Shown: piece by piece, positions 46,021 to 57,735 of the stretch
Position numbering within the stretch: position 1 is the stretch's first letter
Layout of the letters: every line of letters begins with the position of its first letter
Assembly: GCF_022605725.1 (NCBI RefSeq)
Contig: NC_065546.1
Span: forward strand, 28,454,227 to 28,518,226
Origin: Anthonomus grandis grandis
Lineage: Eukaryota > Arthropoda > Insecta > Coleoptera > Curculionidae
Length of the DNA: 64,000 bases
Direction of reading: 5' to 3'
Position numbers and translations under genes: made by a program
Notes under the pieces: generated by a model
The model's database searches: none
Seen by the model: only the letters and a program-made list of their open reading frames with translations
Told to the model about the DNA's origin: nothing

Positions 46021-46532
46021 CAATGGTGGATTTAATGTGATGAGTGAATTTTTAATTTTTTTGTTTGTTGTTTTTATTTTGTTTGTATTTATTTTTGTTA
46101 GTTTATTGTTTGTTTTTATTTGTATTTAGTTTGGAATTGTTATTTGCTTGTACTATCTTTGTTCAATTTGTTTTTTTCATGGCTATCTACACATTTTTAA
46201 ATGTAAATAAATGCATAATTTCCCTTTTTATTTTTTGTTATAAAATTGTTATTACTTAATATTTTTTGATAAAATTTGGTATAAGGCCGTTTTGGGGGAT
46301 TCCGAATTCAGTAGTGTGCACAATTTTTTGCTAAAAAAATGCCTAGCATGGTTTCTTAAAATTTGGCCCTTAAAAACTGACATTAGTAGGCCTTGAAATT
46401 TGCATGGCAGAATTTTTTTTGTTATAATGATGCAGTTTTTCTGGACCTAACATTTAAAAAAAACCCGAGCAAAATCGCACTAAAAATAAACTTTTTATCA
46501 GGGTGACCCGAAAACAAATGGGTCACACTGTA

Positions 46533-48725
46533 TTTATAGATAATATTTTGTATTACCCTATTCCTTTTATCTTAATTAGTTAAATTATTTTTTAAATTTG
46601 CCTTTCAAAAAAAAATTAAAAAATCATCGGTTCGAATACATAGGCTTTAAAGGAAACTTATCTTTTTATCTTCTTTCATAATATTGTAGCATTAATATAG
46701 ATTTTGAAAAATTTAGAAGAAAATAAAAACCATTTTTTAACCCTTTAGATTTTCGACAAAAAAAAAATTTCTTGGGTTTTTTTTTACTGGAAATTGCCAA
46801 CTTGGGGCTTACATTATAATTTGTCGATTATCATTTTAAGAAAAAAAATGGTACAGTGGGAAAAAACGAGTTTTCTTTTATTTTTTTTCACATTTTTACT
46901 AATATCTCGACTTCTATTATAGCTTCGATTCAATTCGTGGATGGTTTCTATTATTCCTTATTCTCCTCCTGTTAATTCTTTTCATATTTTATTATAATTG
47001 CCTTTCGAAATAAAACAGAAAAATTTAAAAAATCCACGTAAAAACCCGATTGTCTTATCCCTATATAGACTCTTATGCATGGGACCTAATTTTTTCCTTT
47101 ATATTATGGCACTCGTATAAATCGTGGAAAATTTTGTCGTAGAGCTTTTTTATTAGTTTTTGAATGGTTTTTGACCAGAAAAAATTAATTTTGAAATCCG
47201 AGCATATTTTCAAAAAATGCTTATTTTGAGCCCGGATTTGCTTCAAAATCGAAAAATGCAAAGAAATAGGTTTTCCGTTTATTTTACAGTCAAATCGTTA
47301 ATAACCTTTCTTAAAGGTACTTAAAAGTAGTACATGATAGAAGGATAAAAAAAAATAATTTTTCCATAGGACCCTTGATAATTTGATATTTATGTTTCAT
47401 GGTTTTTCACCATTTTCTTTGATTTTATGATAGCTAGGATCGATTAGTTTTAAAATACAAATACCTCGTAATATTCCTCATAACTTTTATAGAAGACTTT
47501 ATGGACAATAAGTTGTCATTGCGTATTACTTAATCACTTAAAGACTGAAAACTTCTGTAATGATATTAATTCTTGAAGCTTCTGTTCTTCGTTGAGAAAG
47601 ATTGAAATGAGTTAAAATAAGTTTTAGTCTATCTGAGTATATGTGTTGTTTTAAAAATCAATATTTAGGGCACCTGTTATAATTATATAATCATACTACA
47701 TCTATAGTTGAACTAAGAAGATCTTCAAATCTATCCACAAATATTGCTGTAGGCAATATTATGAAATACATTGATCAGTATAAATAATCATAAAAGTTAT
47801 TCCTACTACTTCACAAGTATTAAAACTCAAGTTAAATTTATGAAATTTTCAATTTAAAACCCAAGCTCTCCGCCTTTCTCTATTTTGTCTAAATAATCTT
47901 ATAACCCGGCAAATTAAAGCATTCCGTTTCAAAATGTTGAAGCCAAGCAAAATGTTGTGACTGCAATGAAATCAAATCAATTTCAAATGTAATTTGACAT
48001 TTAATTTATAATTTAAAAAGAAAAAAATTGTTATTTTTAATTTGTTTTTATGTTTTCTTCGGTAGTAAAAAAAATGTATGTTACAAGTGTATAAAATCCC
48101 CTTTTTTATTCATAAAATTAGTGAATAATATGCGTGATCTTGCTAATATATTCGACTCCAAAATATTATTTGTAGATCCTATTACTCACTGCCGTAATAA
48201 GTCATTAAAATCTTGGGATTTATAAAAAGAAACATTTAATCTATTAGCGCCGAATCTTTTTCTTTTTTGTTTCCTTTTGATATAATAATTCTGTTTAAAT
48301 GTTTACAACTAAATATAAATTTTTGCTACTTACCACTGACCAGTATACTGGTCTATTTCTACTATTTTGTACTAAATTTAAGTATACATTTATTTGGTAC
48401 CGCACTGCGAATATTAAATCTTTTATGTATATAATTGCTGAATATTGAATAATTAAAACTATTATTATTATTATTATAACTTTGTAGAGCAAAAAACTAC
48501 GCAAGTGCAAGAATATTATGTAAAACAATAAACTATAGCCTACATTTTAATTACATAAACATCATAACGAATGCAATTAACATGCAAAACAATATCCTAA
48601 TACCATTGAATTTTACGTACATACATATATATTTACCTTCTCTATTTAATATCATTTCTGAGAAAATAAAATAAAAGTTCAATACTTGTAATTTTATATC
48701 TACAGGATGTATAGGTTAACATTAT
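46533..48725. other. intronic sequence, no recognised gene
   Basis: Poly-T rich. No conserved coding motif, TIR pair or tandem array was noticed. Confidence 0.5.
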
Positions 48726-49558
48726 TATAGAGGGTGTCCCAAAAAGCAACATAAGCCGAAAACGGGTAAAAGACCAGGTGCTCAGGGACTTAAAAAAAAA
48801 CGAAAAAAATGACACCTTCTGTTGATCTTTTTAGTACTGTGGTTACAAATTTGGAAATTTCTTAACAATTTTTTAATATTTCTTAATTTAATTAAAATTA
48901 AGAAAAAGAGTACACTAAACCAATTGAAAACGTCGTATCAGGAATGGAGGCAGAAAATTTGAACATTAGTTGCCACTAAAGTAAAATTAAATTATTTATT
49001 AATTTTATAAAAATTATCTATAAAATTTTATATAATTTATTTTGACTGTACAATTATTAACTTAGCTTAGAGTACGTTTTACTACGTACTAAAAAAATAC
49101 CCCTATTGAGCCAATAATCTAGCAAGTATCTTAGCATTTTGAAATCTAGATTAGATACGCCAACTTTTGAAATTACTTGCCAAACAGTGAAGTAATTCTC
49201 TTTTCCAGGATAGTTAGTTAAAGTTGGGAAATGATGGTCAAAAGACACAATTTTTAATGCAAGTTAAGCAAAAATCTGATAATTTCTTTAAAAAAATTAA
49301 ACAGTTGTGTTTGAATTTAGTTTTGTAATTTATCGAAGGATCATTCAGAGTTACTTTAAAAAAATATTAAGAAATTCAAAACTTTGTAACCACAGTACTA
49401 AAAAGGTCAACAGGGGTTATCAATTTTTTTCGGTTTTCTATGAATGCCCAAAATTTTAAAACTACTCGAAATAGATTTTTAATTTTTTTTTTAATCCCTG
49501 AGCAACTGGTCTTTAGCTCGTTTTCGGTTTATCGTTGATTTTTGGGACACCCTGTATA
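48726..49558. mobile_element. long-TIR MITE flanked by TA
   Basis: Ends TATAGAGGGTGTCCCAAAAA and TTTTTGGGACACCCTGTATA. The inverted similarity extends for about 140 bases and includes a GTACTGTGGTTACAAA-like block at 48834 mirrored at 49388. The interior has no recognisable transposase. Confidence 0.83.
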
Positions 49559-50386
49559 TAACAGTTTACCAATATTTGAAAAACTAGCAGAAAAGCGATT
49601 AAAAAACCGCACGGTACATTTTTATATAAAGTGTTCAAAATAACCTTAAATTAATTGTTTTTTGTACACAACAACTCCAAAACTATATTGCAAAGGTTAG
49701 TTTGAACAGCTTTTAATTCTGAGATTAATATGCAATTTTAAAGGCCAAAGTTAAACACCATAAAAATCATTAAGAGATAAAAAAATACAAAAAAACAAAA
49801 AATTAGCGCTGCATATAAAAATTAAGCAATTAGTAAAGCTGGCAATAAGAAAATAAACTCGTTAAACATTTTTCGTGTCGCAAATGAATGGGCGCGCTGA
49901 TTTGGTAATTTAAAAAAATATAAAATAGCGAGCTTATGCAACAATCGGCCCTAAAAATGACGCCTCACATAAAATAATTGAATCACGCATCGGGTCGCAA
50001 CAATAATTTATTTATTTTATTTATGAGAATTGCGGAAGCGTGTAGGGATCGATTATGTGTAGTTAAATGAAATTCGCTGGGAGTTTACGTCGCAAAAGCA
50101 CGCCAATTACGTTAATTAATTATTAGAATGTTAATTTACCTAAAGAGTTATGCTAAAAGACATAACTTAAAATAATAATAATAAGGCTCTTTTATAACGT
50201 TGCGCCCCAATGCGTAAAACTTTTAATTTTGATTCTTTCATAAATAATAAAAACATTATAGTAGCAAATACACAGTGTTCCTCCTAACATTGACATGATA
50301 TTTGAGAACACTCTGTATAAACAATGAAAGGTATGGATGGAACGATGAATGGTAAACAACAAGTATTGAATAATTTGGGAAATTAC
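49559..50386. other. intronic sequence, no recognised gene
   Basis: Nothing specific was recognised apart from the downstream side of the CaMKII linker exon donor. Confidence 0.5.
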
Positions 50387-50443
50387 CTTCGGGTTCTTTC
50401 GCAATTACTGTTGAACTACGGTCGACTCCGCCCTTCTTGTCTT
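50387..50443 (-). CDS. CaMKII: CaMKII linker exon (EDKKGGVDRSSTVIAKEPE)
   Basis: Acceptor tttgtgttctggacgacgtcgttcag and donor GAAG|GTAATT bound 57 bases encoding (E)DKKGGVDRSSTVIAKEPE. This matches the Drosophila linker EDKKGTVDRSTTVVSKEPE as I recall it. It is symmetric, phase 1-1, and follows the DDDIK exon at 56763. The linker sets the spacing between kinase and hub and carries phosphorylation sites; this segment is conserved among insects. Confidence 0.95.
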
Positions 50444-51136
50444 CTGAACGACGTCGTCCAGAACACAAAGAAATCAACTTATTGACCAAATCAAACATTT
50501 TCGACTAAATTAAACACTATCATTTACATTACCATGTGCATAAAAATTGATTATATTTTCCATATAGTAAATTATTAGCAATACCGATATCAGTATAAAA
50601 TTTTGAAAACATGACCAAATCCATGCATGTGGTAAACGTATAAAAAACACGGTGCGAAAGACGATGTTTGGAAAGTAAAATTAAATTAGGGATGATATGC
50701 TGGATGATAAAAGAGATACTAGCAAAAGCTGCAAAATTCCAAATAAAACAGTCTGTATTAATTCTTGCTATTATTTTATAATATGATATAAAGTCGCTAA
50801 TTTGCCTATGATTTTGCCAGCTTTTGCTATGTGCATATATATAGGAAAAGCAACCATATAGTGCAATAACTAGACACAATTCATCAATTCTTTCACCGTT
50901 TAATTCAAATTAAAATAGTTTTTTTCTATTTATTTAAATATTTTAAATTTGAATTAAACCCTTTGACAATTTTTAAATAAACCAGTGGTATGTGGAGTGA
51001 ATGATAGTTCTAGATATACAAGGCACTAAAAAAAGAAAGAATTTCGACAGAAGAAAAAAATGAGGATATATGAACAGACTGTTAATGTGATTTTCAGTGC
51101 AGACACCTTGGGATACACAGGTGAAAATACATTGTA
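50444..51136. other. intronic sequence, no recognised gene
   Basis: Upstream of the linker exon. A 116-codon minus-strand frame at 50529-50879 has no family features and is treated as chance. Confidence 0.45.
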
Positions 51137-51689
51137 TACAGGGTATTTCAAATTCGACCTTTAACATGAAGATCTCGGAATCTATAAAATATAAAAGATA
51201 CAAAGATGGTTAAATTGCGGCAAAGTTGAGAATTTTTGAGCTTAACAATATGCCGTTTAACAAATTGAAAAATTCCGAATGGTTCCGAATATATTCGAAT
51301 AAATCCCAAATTTTAAAAAATCGATTTTATTTTTTTCTAAGTTAATTTCTAATATAACATTTAAAGTAATTTGCACTTTTGTATTGCCACTTTTTTCGTG
51401 CTACATTATAGTGTTTTCAGATTTTTAATACGTTTTGTCTTTTGTCAACCTAAGCTCTGTTTTTTCCTATGGGCCCTATATAGAATTTTTACATTTTTAA
51501 AAATTACCTTTTTAACGATGGATCACAAGTTATATTTATTTTGTGTAACAATCCGAATTTTTGCAAAAAAAATTAATTTGCCACAGTTGGCTGTGATAAA
51601 CGGATGAGACAATATATAAACTGTCATAAATATCACATGTTTTAAATATTTGTATGTTTTGTTAGTATGCTAGGACAAACTGACAGTAA

Positions 51690-51870
51690 TTTTATTAATA
51701 ATTTAAGCGATTTTACGAATGAAGAAAAGATATGATTAAAAATGTAATATGGTCCGATGAAAATACATTTACAAACTGTGGCATTTTTAACAGCAATAAT
51801 AAACGTATTTGGAGCCAAAATAATCCCCGACAATTTCGGGAAAATTATTATTTCGAAAAATGTATCTTTT
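51690..51870 (+). pseudogene. Tc1-like transposase scrap
   Basis: NVIWSDENTFTNCGIFNSNN and KRIWSQNNPRQFRENYY match the first-Asp block of the Tc1-like family (SDEATFTNNG.FN..N.HYWS..NP), the same family as the transposase at 45.5 kb. Nothing before or after it is coding. Confidence 0.75.
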
Positions 51871-51871
51871 A

Positions 51872-52800
51872 ATTTTAATGTTTTAAAATAAGTTTTTCTT
51901 TTCAATTTTTGAAGTCAGAATTTTTAAATTTTTGAAATAAATTTTTAAATTTTCTTCAATTCATTTCTTATATTATTACAGGCATTTGGAACAAAATTTT
52001 GTTTAATTCTTGGACTTTAGGGTCATTTTCCATGTGTTTCAAGTATTTTAAATTATTTTTCTTTTAATTTTATTGTTGTAGGAAGTTTTTGTTTCCAATT
52101 TTTAATTCCAGACATTTTGAAATTTAAACAAAATTTTTTGGTATTTTTCAGATTTTTCCAACATCCTTACAATATTCCAGGCATTTGAAATAAAATATAA
52201 TTTTATTTCTAGACCTTAGGGTAATTTTCTACGTCTTTCAAGTATTTTAAATAATTTATCTTTTAATTTTAATGTTTTAAAATAATTTCTTGTTATCAAT
52301 TTTTTAATTTCAAAATTTTTGAAAGTTTTAACATTTTCTAAATTTTTTGAGTATATGTTTATGATATTCCATGACTTTGGGTCAATTATTATGTCTTCCA
52401 ACTATTTCAAATAATTTTTCTTTTAGCTTGAATATTTTAGGATAAATTTTTGTTTTTAATTTCAGAATTTTTGAAATTTCTAAAATAATTTTCAAAATTT
52501 TCCAGATTCATTTTGGTATTTTTATATTATAAATCTAGTTTTATTCCAGGACTTTGGAATCATTTTCTACGTCTTCCAGGTATTTTAAATCACTTTTCTT
52601 TTAATTTTAATATTTTAAAATAGGCTTTGGCTTTCAATTTTTAATTTCAGAATTTTTGAAATTTTTGAAGTAACTTTTAACAACTTTTGAGTATTTGTAT
52701 ATTATTCAAGACATTTGTAATTAAATTTTGTTTTATTCCAAGATTTTGAGGTAATTTTTCCATGTCTTTTTAAGCAAGTATTTCCAATATATGTATAATA
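51872..52800. repeat. degenerate ~180-200-bp tandem array
   Basis: About five units, each containing ATTTTAATGTTTTAAAATA-like, TTTCAGAATTTTTGAAATTT-like and TTCTACGTCTTCCAGGTATT-like stretches in the same order. A further piece with the same words (TTTTTACGTCTTCCAGGGAT) lies at 55.8-56.1 kb on the other side of the Harbinger genes. Confidence 0.7.
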
Positions 52801-53293
52801 TTGCAATTAATATTTTTATTTAATTTAACGCTATTGTGTTTCCATACTTTTTGGAACATTTTCCTCAATAATAAACATTCAGAGATTGGAGGGACACAAA
52901 GTCAATTTTTATAATCAATTCACAAATTTAATCTGAGACTGTTGACTTATTAGTCCATATTTATAAAAAAAAGTTTTACCTTTTGCTTTCAAAAAATAAA
53001 GCAATTCCTTCAAAGCATATGCATAAAAAAAAGTGAAGGAAAAGGTCTCGCTTCTGCAAAGTAAAAGGTGTTAACTTTTTCTTATTTATAAAAAGAAGCA
53101 TTTGCTTAAAAACTAAAGGATTTGCTTCTAAAAAAAGGAATCTAGGTTACAGCAACTTTTCTCATTTTATCATTAGTTGTCCCGGCATCTTAGAGCCTGC
53201 ATCTTAAAATTTGTGCATTTCATTTAATAAAATCTATTTGTAAGGGCTTGTTTAAGTGATCTTTGGTCGATTAGTCGGAGTATTGTGTTCGTT

Positions 53294-54317
53294 ATGGCTA
53301 ATGTGGTGCATTTACGTACAAGAAAATACTACAAACCAAGACGTACACCTCGTGAGTCAGATTTCAAGACGTTGTTTAGATTTGAGGAAAAAAATGTGGT
53401 GTGGTTGGCAAATTACTTTCTTGGCATGGATTTCGAATCTCGTGGAGCAGCCCAGTCACCTGTGCAGAAAATGAAAATATTTCTGCGGTATTGTGCGAAC
53501 CCTGGATTTCAGAGCGGAATAGCTGAAGAATTGGGATGTTCGCAACCCACAGTGTCCAGAATATTTCATGACATGCTAGAGCGAATTGTACAAGAAAGCC
53601 GGCAAATTTATCAGGTTCCCAAATACAGAAAATCAAATTATGCAGGCCAAAGAGAAATGGTTGACCAGGTTCCGTTTTCCCACAGCTATTGGAGTTATCG
53701 ACTGCACTCATATTCGTCTTGATGGAAAACCAGCCCAATTTGGAGACGAATATGTAAATCGAAAAGGTTTTGCCAGTATTAATGTAAACCTGTACATGCG
53801 ACCAGAATTCTGTTATAACTAGCATAGATGCAAGTTGGCCTGGATCAGTCCATGATGCTCGTATATGGAAAAATTCGGCAGTGTGTGAAATCATGAAAAA
53901 GACAATAAACACTATTCTTCTAGGAGACAGTGGGCATGGTATAATGTCATGTCTTATGACTCCTTACACCGACCCCCACGAGGAATATCAGAGAGTCTTT
54001 AACAGGCTGCTTACATCAGAGCGAGTTGTGATTGAGCATACATTTGGGCAAGTAAAGCGGCGATTTCCTATCCTGAAGTATGGATGCAGATTAAAACTGA
54101 CCAGTATTCCAAAAGTTATAATTGCGTGTGCTGTGTTGCACAATATAGCTTGAACAATAAGCAATTAAGAGATGAAGATTTTCAAGAAAATGACGAAGAA
54201 GAAGAACAGGACTTGCCATTTATAGAGAATGAAAATGTAGATGCTATTCGCGCACAAGGACAAAGGCGGCGAGAGGAATTAGCTCGTCTTATTACCAATA
54301 ACAATATAGCTGTATAA
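53294..54317 (+). pseudogene. PIF/Harbinger transposase (HARBI1-like)
   Basis: A DDE_4-type nuclease. ATG at 53294 opens MANVVHLRTRKYYKPRR. The HTH-like part includes FQSGIAEELGCSQPTVSRIF. After a frameshift near 53625 the core follows: FRFPTAIGVIDCTHIRLDGK (first Asp, GAC at 53700), DEYVNRKGFASINV, SIDASWPGSVHDARIW and LGDSGHG (Asp-containing blocks), then VVIEHTFGQVKRRFPIL (Glu). After a break at 54153 comes an acidic tail with ENDEEEEQDLPF ending at 54317. All acidic residues of the catalytic blocks are present, so only two or three frame breaks separate it from an intact gene. Confidence 0.87.
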
Positions 54318-54509
54318 TTAGGATTAAAACTTTCATGTAATGCTATGTATATGTCGTTTACTTCAAACGTACAAATATGTATTTACTTAAACTAAAAATA
54401 AACTTACACGTTTGAACTGGAAAAAAACGTTTAATTATTTTTTTTGTTATAAATAATACATATTACATATACGTCTATTTTTACAAGTTTTGGTAAATAT
54501 TATCTCCAA

Positions 54510-55530
54510 CAACAACATACTCTTGCGGGGCTTTTTCGTTTGATGCCTCGTTTAAATTTTTTAGCTTGGCAGAGTAATATTGTTGTTGGAGACGAGCAAC
54601 TTTCAGTTGTTCAACTAAAACTAATCATTGAAGCTGGGTTGTCGTTAACTGCCTCGTCTCGTCAGACTCTTGTTTGCCCGAAGCAAAGGTAGGCTTCGGA
54701 GGATTTTTTTTGCAGCAACCTCTTCAACCGATGTGTAGGATCGCTTTTTGTTAGCTACTACTTGAGGCATAATCATCTGATGAGCATCGTTTTCCACCAT
54801 AGACATTATCTTTGAATAAAATCTGTATTGTTGTGACGAATTCATAATGAGTTACTTATTATATTGGGTATTACGTCACTTATAGCAAAAATCAATTTAG
54901 AAATTTTTATCTCACACGCTCAACAATAAGTCTATTTTCTTCTTCTTTTTAATTGTTGAGCGTGTGAGATAAAAATTTCTAAATTGATTTTTGGTATAAG
55001 TGACGTAATACCCAATATAATAAGTAACTCATTATCTTTGAAGTAAGTAAAGAAGGTTGACTTGCCACGCCAATTGCAAGAGCCCCTAATAAAAATATAC
55101 ATGCATGATAAGTACCTACAAGGTAATAATAAAGACCTGAATCTATTTCTCACCTGGTACCCGACTTAGTACAGGATTTATGTCCGCATCCATAGCATTT
55201 AACATAACTTTCTCCCAGGACAAAAGACGAATGGGCTTGTTTCCTGTTTTATTTTTGTCAGTTTTATTTTTCAGTCGCGTTTTCATATTGTTCACTTTTT
55301 CCATAAAAGCTTTAATATCCATCTCCTTGCCAAATAAAGTAACGTATTCCTTAACGATATTAGTTAATGCAGCAGTTTTTTTTTTTTCATCGCTGGAACT
55401 TGAGATTTCTCGAGAATCTCCGGAAATGCTTGGACTTTTTCAGCGATAAACATCATCTCGTTAGGGGCATCTTCGGTAACTTCCTGTTCACTATCGATGT
55501 CAGACATTTTAAATATTTTATTCACTTTAA
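54510..55530 (-). pseudogene. Harbinger Myb/SANT-like protein, split by a MITE
   Basis: Minus-strand second gene of the Harbinger element, convergent with the transposase. The N-terminal part opens MSDIDSEQEVTEDAPNEMMF and contains VQAFPEILEKSQVPAMKKKK, then VNNMKTRLKNKTD and PIRLLSWEKVM, the trihelix/Myb-SANT-like domain that binds element ends. A one-base problem near 55370 breaks the frame. A 190-bp foldback MITE then interrupts the gene at 54846-55036. The C-terminal part continues with YSKIMSMVENDAHQMIMPQV and a coiled-coil tail with EQLKVARLQQQYYSAKLKNL up to about 54510. Confidence 0.75.
54846..55036. mobile_element. foldback MITE (nearly perfect palindrome)
   Basis: AATGAGTTACTTATTATATT to CACACGCTCAACAATAA at the left is repeated almost exactly inverted, from TTGTTGAGCGTGTGAGATAA to ATAATAAGTAACTCATT, with a spacer of only about 20 bases. 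It interrupts the Myb-like gene. Arms of about 85 bases could form one long hairpin. Confidence 0.92.
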
Positions 55531-55799
55531 AATAGCTGCACAAATAAGTTAGATGGATCTTCTTTACATCAATTTGACGTGCGAACTGCTTTTGATTATG
55601 AAACAAATAAGATCAACCCCATCAGTTACACATACGCGTTGACTGCACTCTGCAAGTCATGTCTTGTCGAAATCGCTAATCTCTGTACCTTTGACTTTAT
55701 TTTCCCGAAGCATTTGCTTGCAAGGAAGAGGTAGAGATTATGAATACGAATTAGAGCAAAACCTTTTACTTCTACCTTTTGCTTGTACCTTTTACTTCA

Positions 55800-56110
55800 A
55801 AGTAAATTTTTTGTTTTATTCCGGGCAGTTTTTTTATTTTCCAAATGCTTGGAGTAATTTTTTATGACTTCCAGACTCATAACTTAATTCTGTGAGTTTT
55901 CTAGAAAACTGAATTAATTTTTTTATATTATTTCAGACGCTTGAAGGAAATTTTTACGTCTTCCAGGGATTTCAATAATTTTTTTTTTATATTTTACAGA
56001 AAATACTGTTTTCTGGAAATGTCTGAAAAAATGTCCTTCAAATGTCTGAAATAATATACAAAATTTTTTTTTTTGCGTTATTTTCTGTCTTCCATTCATT
56101 TAACGTAATT
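55800..56110. repeat. right-hand piece of the tandem array
   Basis: Contains the same words as the array at 51.87-52.80 kb, including TTTTTATATTATTTCAGACG and TTTTTACGTCTTCCAGGGAT, in the same orientation. It supports insertion of the Harbinger into a pre-existing array. Confidence 0.55.
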
Positions 56111-56762
56111 TTTTAAATTAAATTGAAAATTACTTCAAATAATAAGGGTGTAACTCTGAAGTAATGTGTCTGCACTACTACGGTATTGCATTGCTAAAAT
56201 TTCTGTCTAGCGTGCATATATTGACAGTTTAAATATTGTCCTGCCAGTTTAAGCACAGCCTACTGCGACAAATTTAGTTTTTTTCAAAAATTCAGGTTTT
56301 TAAAAATAGAAAATATCCAGCAAAAACTGAATATAGCGCCTATAAGAAAAAACAAAGTTGATGATGGTTGGGAAAAGACGAAACGCCGTATTAAAAATCT
56401 AAAAAGACCATCATCATATAGCATAAAAAAAGTGGCAACGCAAATGTGCAAATTATTTTAATATCGGACAATAAAACTGAGAAAAAAAAATTAATTATTC
56501 AAAATTTCGTATTTTTTCGAATACTTTCGGAACCATTGAGAATTTGTAATTTTTTAAAATTATATATTGTTAAGCTCAAAAATTCTCAACTTTGCCCAAT
56601 TTAATTATCTTCGTATCTTTTATAGATATCTCCATGTTGAGGGTCGAATTTGAAACACCCTGTATACAGCAAATTATTTTATCGTAAATTTCTAAAAGGG
56701 TTACTATATTGATTTAGAAGCTAAATCTAAACAAAAATGTGCAATCGCTACAACTCGCTTAC

Positions 56763-56852
56763 CTTTGATATCGTCATCTTCTATCGTTGTGGAACTATCC
56801 GTGCTCTCTTTCACTTGAGATCCATCTCCCTTCTTTACGATTATACTTCTGC
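56763..56852 (-). CDS. CaMKII: CaMKII linker exon (RSIIVKKGDGSQVKESTDSS)
   Basis: Acceptor AATGTTTTCTAG and donor AAAG|GTAAGC bound 90 bases encoding RSIIVKKGDGSQVKESTDSS then TTIEDDDIK. Drosophila CaMKII has RSMITKKGEGSQVKESTDSS at this place, directly after the calmodulin-binding segment. Phase 1 at both ends; the last base joins AA from the exon at 50443 to make Glu. This is the most 5' CaMKII exon in the window; the kinase exons should lie further right, outside it. Confidence 0.96.
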
Positions 56853-57735
56853 CTAGAAAACATTCAGTATTTATTGAGTTATGTATATCGATATCATTCA
56901 AAGAAGATCCTTTAATAAACCATATTCCTTTTAATATGCCATTCTTTAAAAGATCTTCTTTATAAACGCAAAACCCAGATTGAAGAATTAAAATAAAAAA
57001 GCCAATTCAAGAAAAAAAATAGCTTTGTATGAAATTTTGATCATGGTGCATAATTAAAAAGACTCGTACAATCGTAACTTTTTAATTTTGCATTTTATTC
57101 AACATAACACCCATCGTCATATTTAAAACAAAAAAAAAATGAAAGCGTTTTTATGAAGCGTGGAATGTTTTGTGATTATCATGAGATGTGGTGGTCGTAG
57201 AAACGATATCATGCATAAGACGTGCACAAGCATGAGCATGACACATTTAAGCAAAATATAAATGATTAGAATAAAAAGACTGGCTGAGATGCATAAGAAG
57301 TGGGTGTTCTTACCGCATTCTGGTTGCGATTGCGTCAAGGTGAAGTAGTGAGGTAGTGAGGAGGTAGTAAGGTGACAAGTCCGCGCCAACCGACAAAATA
57401 AAATTACCAACTACCCAATGCTCACTAAGTTTATCTAAGTTATTTTTTGAGTGTATGCAAGAGGCTACTAATAAAGGGTGGGGAAAGGGAGACTAATTTG
57501 TGATTCAGTTAGATAATGATTTATGACAAATGATTTATTTTTAACCAAAGAAAATCATGTTCTAACTGGTCACAAAAGAAAAGGGGGATAAAAAAACAGC
57601 ATGTGTTGTGGTGGCATGTGTAACGTGACTTCATAAATTTATCAGTTTCTTTTAAGAAGTGTTCTGCCAATTATTAAGTTTTCATTAGTCTAAAGGTAAT
57701 TTGTATTTGATGATAGTAATCTTTTTTTTACATAT
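56853..57735. other. CaMKII intron, no recognised exon
   Basis: Checked for the calmodulin-binding and kinase exons; none was recognised. A minus-strand segment with a GCG|GTAAGA donor at about 57314 lacks a usable acceptor or ATG in the right phase. Confidence 0.5.

Larger units (their letters stand above)
42531..46532 (+). mobile_element. Tc1-like element with ~285-bp TIRs, nested host
   Basis: TA then CAGTGTGACCCATTTG at 42531 is mirrored by CAAATGGGTCACACTG then TA at 46532. The inverted similarity extends inward to about 42815 and 46255, including a CAGTGGTGTGCACAATTTTT-like block. Inside are its own plus-strand transposase (45.0-46.0 kb) and a second, minus-strand element (42.88-44.94 kb). 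Confidence 0.87.
51137..56666. mobile_element. Tc1-like shell with ~500-bp TIRs containing a Harbinger
   Basis: TACAGGGTATTTCAAATTCG at 51137 is mirrored by CGAATTTGAAACACCCTGTA at 56664, with TA beyond each end. Inverted similarity continues for about 500 bases on each side (to about 51640 and 56190). Inside the left arm is a Tc1-like transposase scrap. Next come a tandem array (51.87-52.80 kb), a Harbinger element, and a second piece of the same array (55.8-56.1 kb). The simplest reading is that Harbinger inserted into the array within the Tc1-like shell. Confidence 0.78.
4709..56852 (-). other. CaMKII: CaMKII gene, 3' portion (linker and hub domain)
   Basis: Locus entry joining the exons listed separately. 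Conserved exons in transcript order are 56763-56852, 50387-50443, 18826-18901, 5077-5171, 4906-5020 and 4709-4847. Each has an AG acceptor and a GT donor (except the last) and every junction preserves the frame. CaMKII is a cytoplasmic and synaptic Ser/Thr kinase; its C-terminal hub assembles 12-14 subunits, and the linker between the regulatory segment and the hub is the site of alternative splicing. The window lacks the kinase domain and autoinhibitory exons, which should lie to the right of 56852. Introns of 13.7 kb (5172-18825) and 31.5 kb (18902-50386) hold nearly all the transposons described here. Confidence 0.93.

Noticed and set aside
50529..50879. 116-codon minus-strand frame with hydrophobic stretches
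   Set aside because: No splice signals, no conserved motif, biased AT-driven composition. Hydrophobicity here reflects T-rich codons.
57314..57410. Minus-strand frame ending GCG|GTAAGA upstream of the CaMKII linker exons, considered as a further exon
   Set aside because: The donor could be phase 1, but no acceptor gives a matching phase, there is no ATG, and an upstream stop closes the frame. The peptide does not resemble the calmodulin-binding region.
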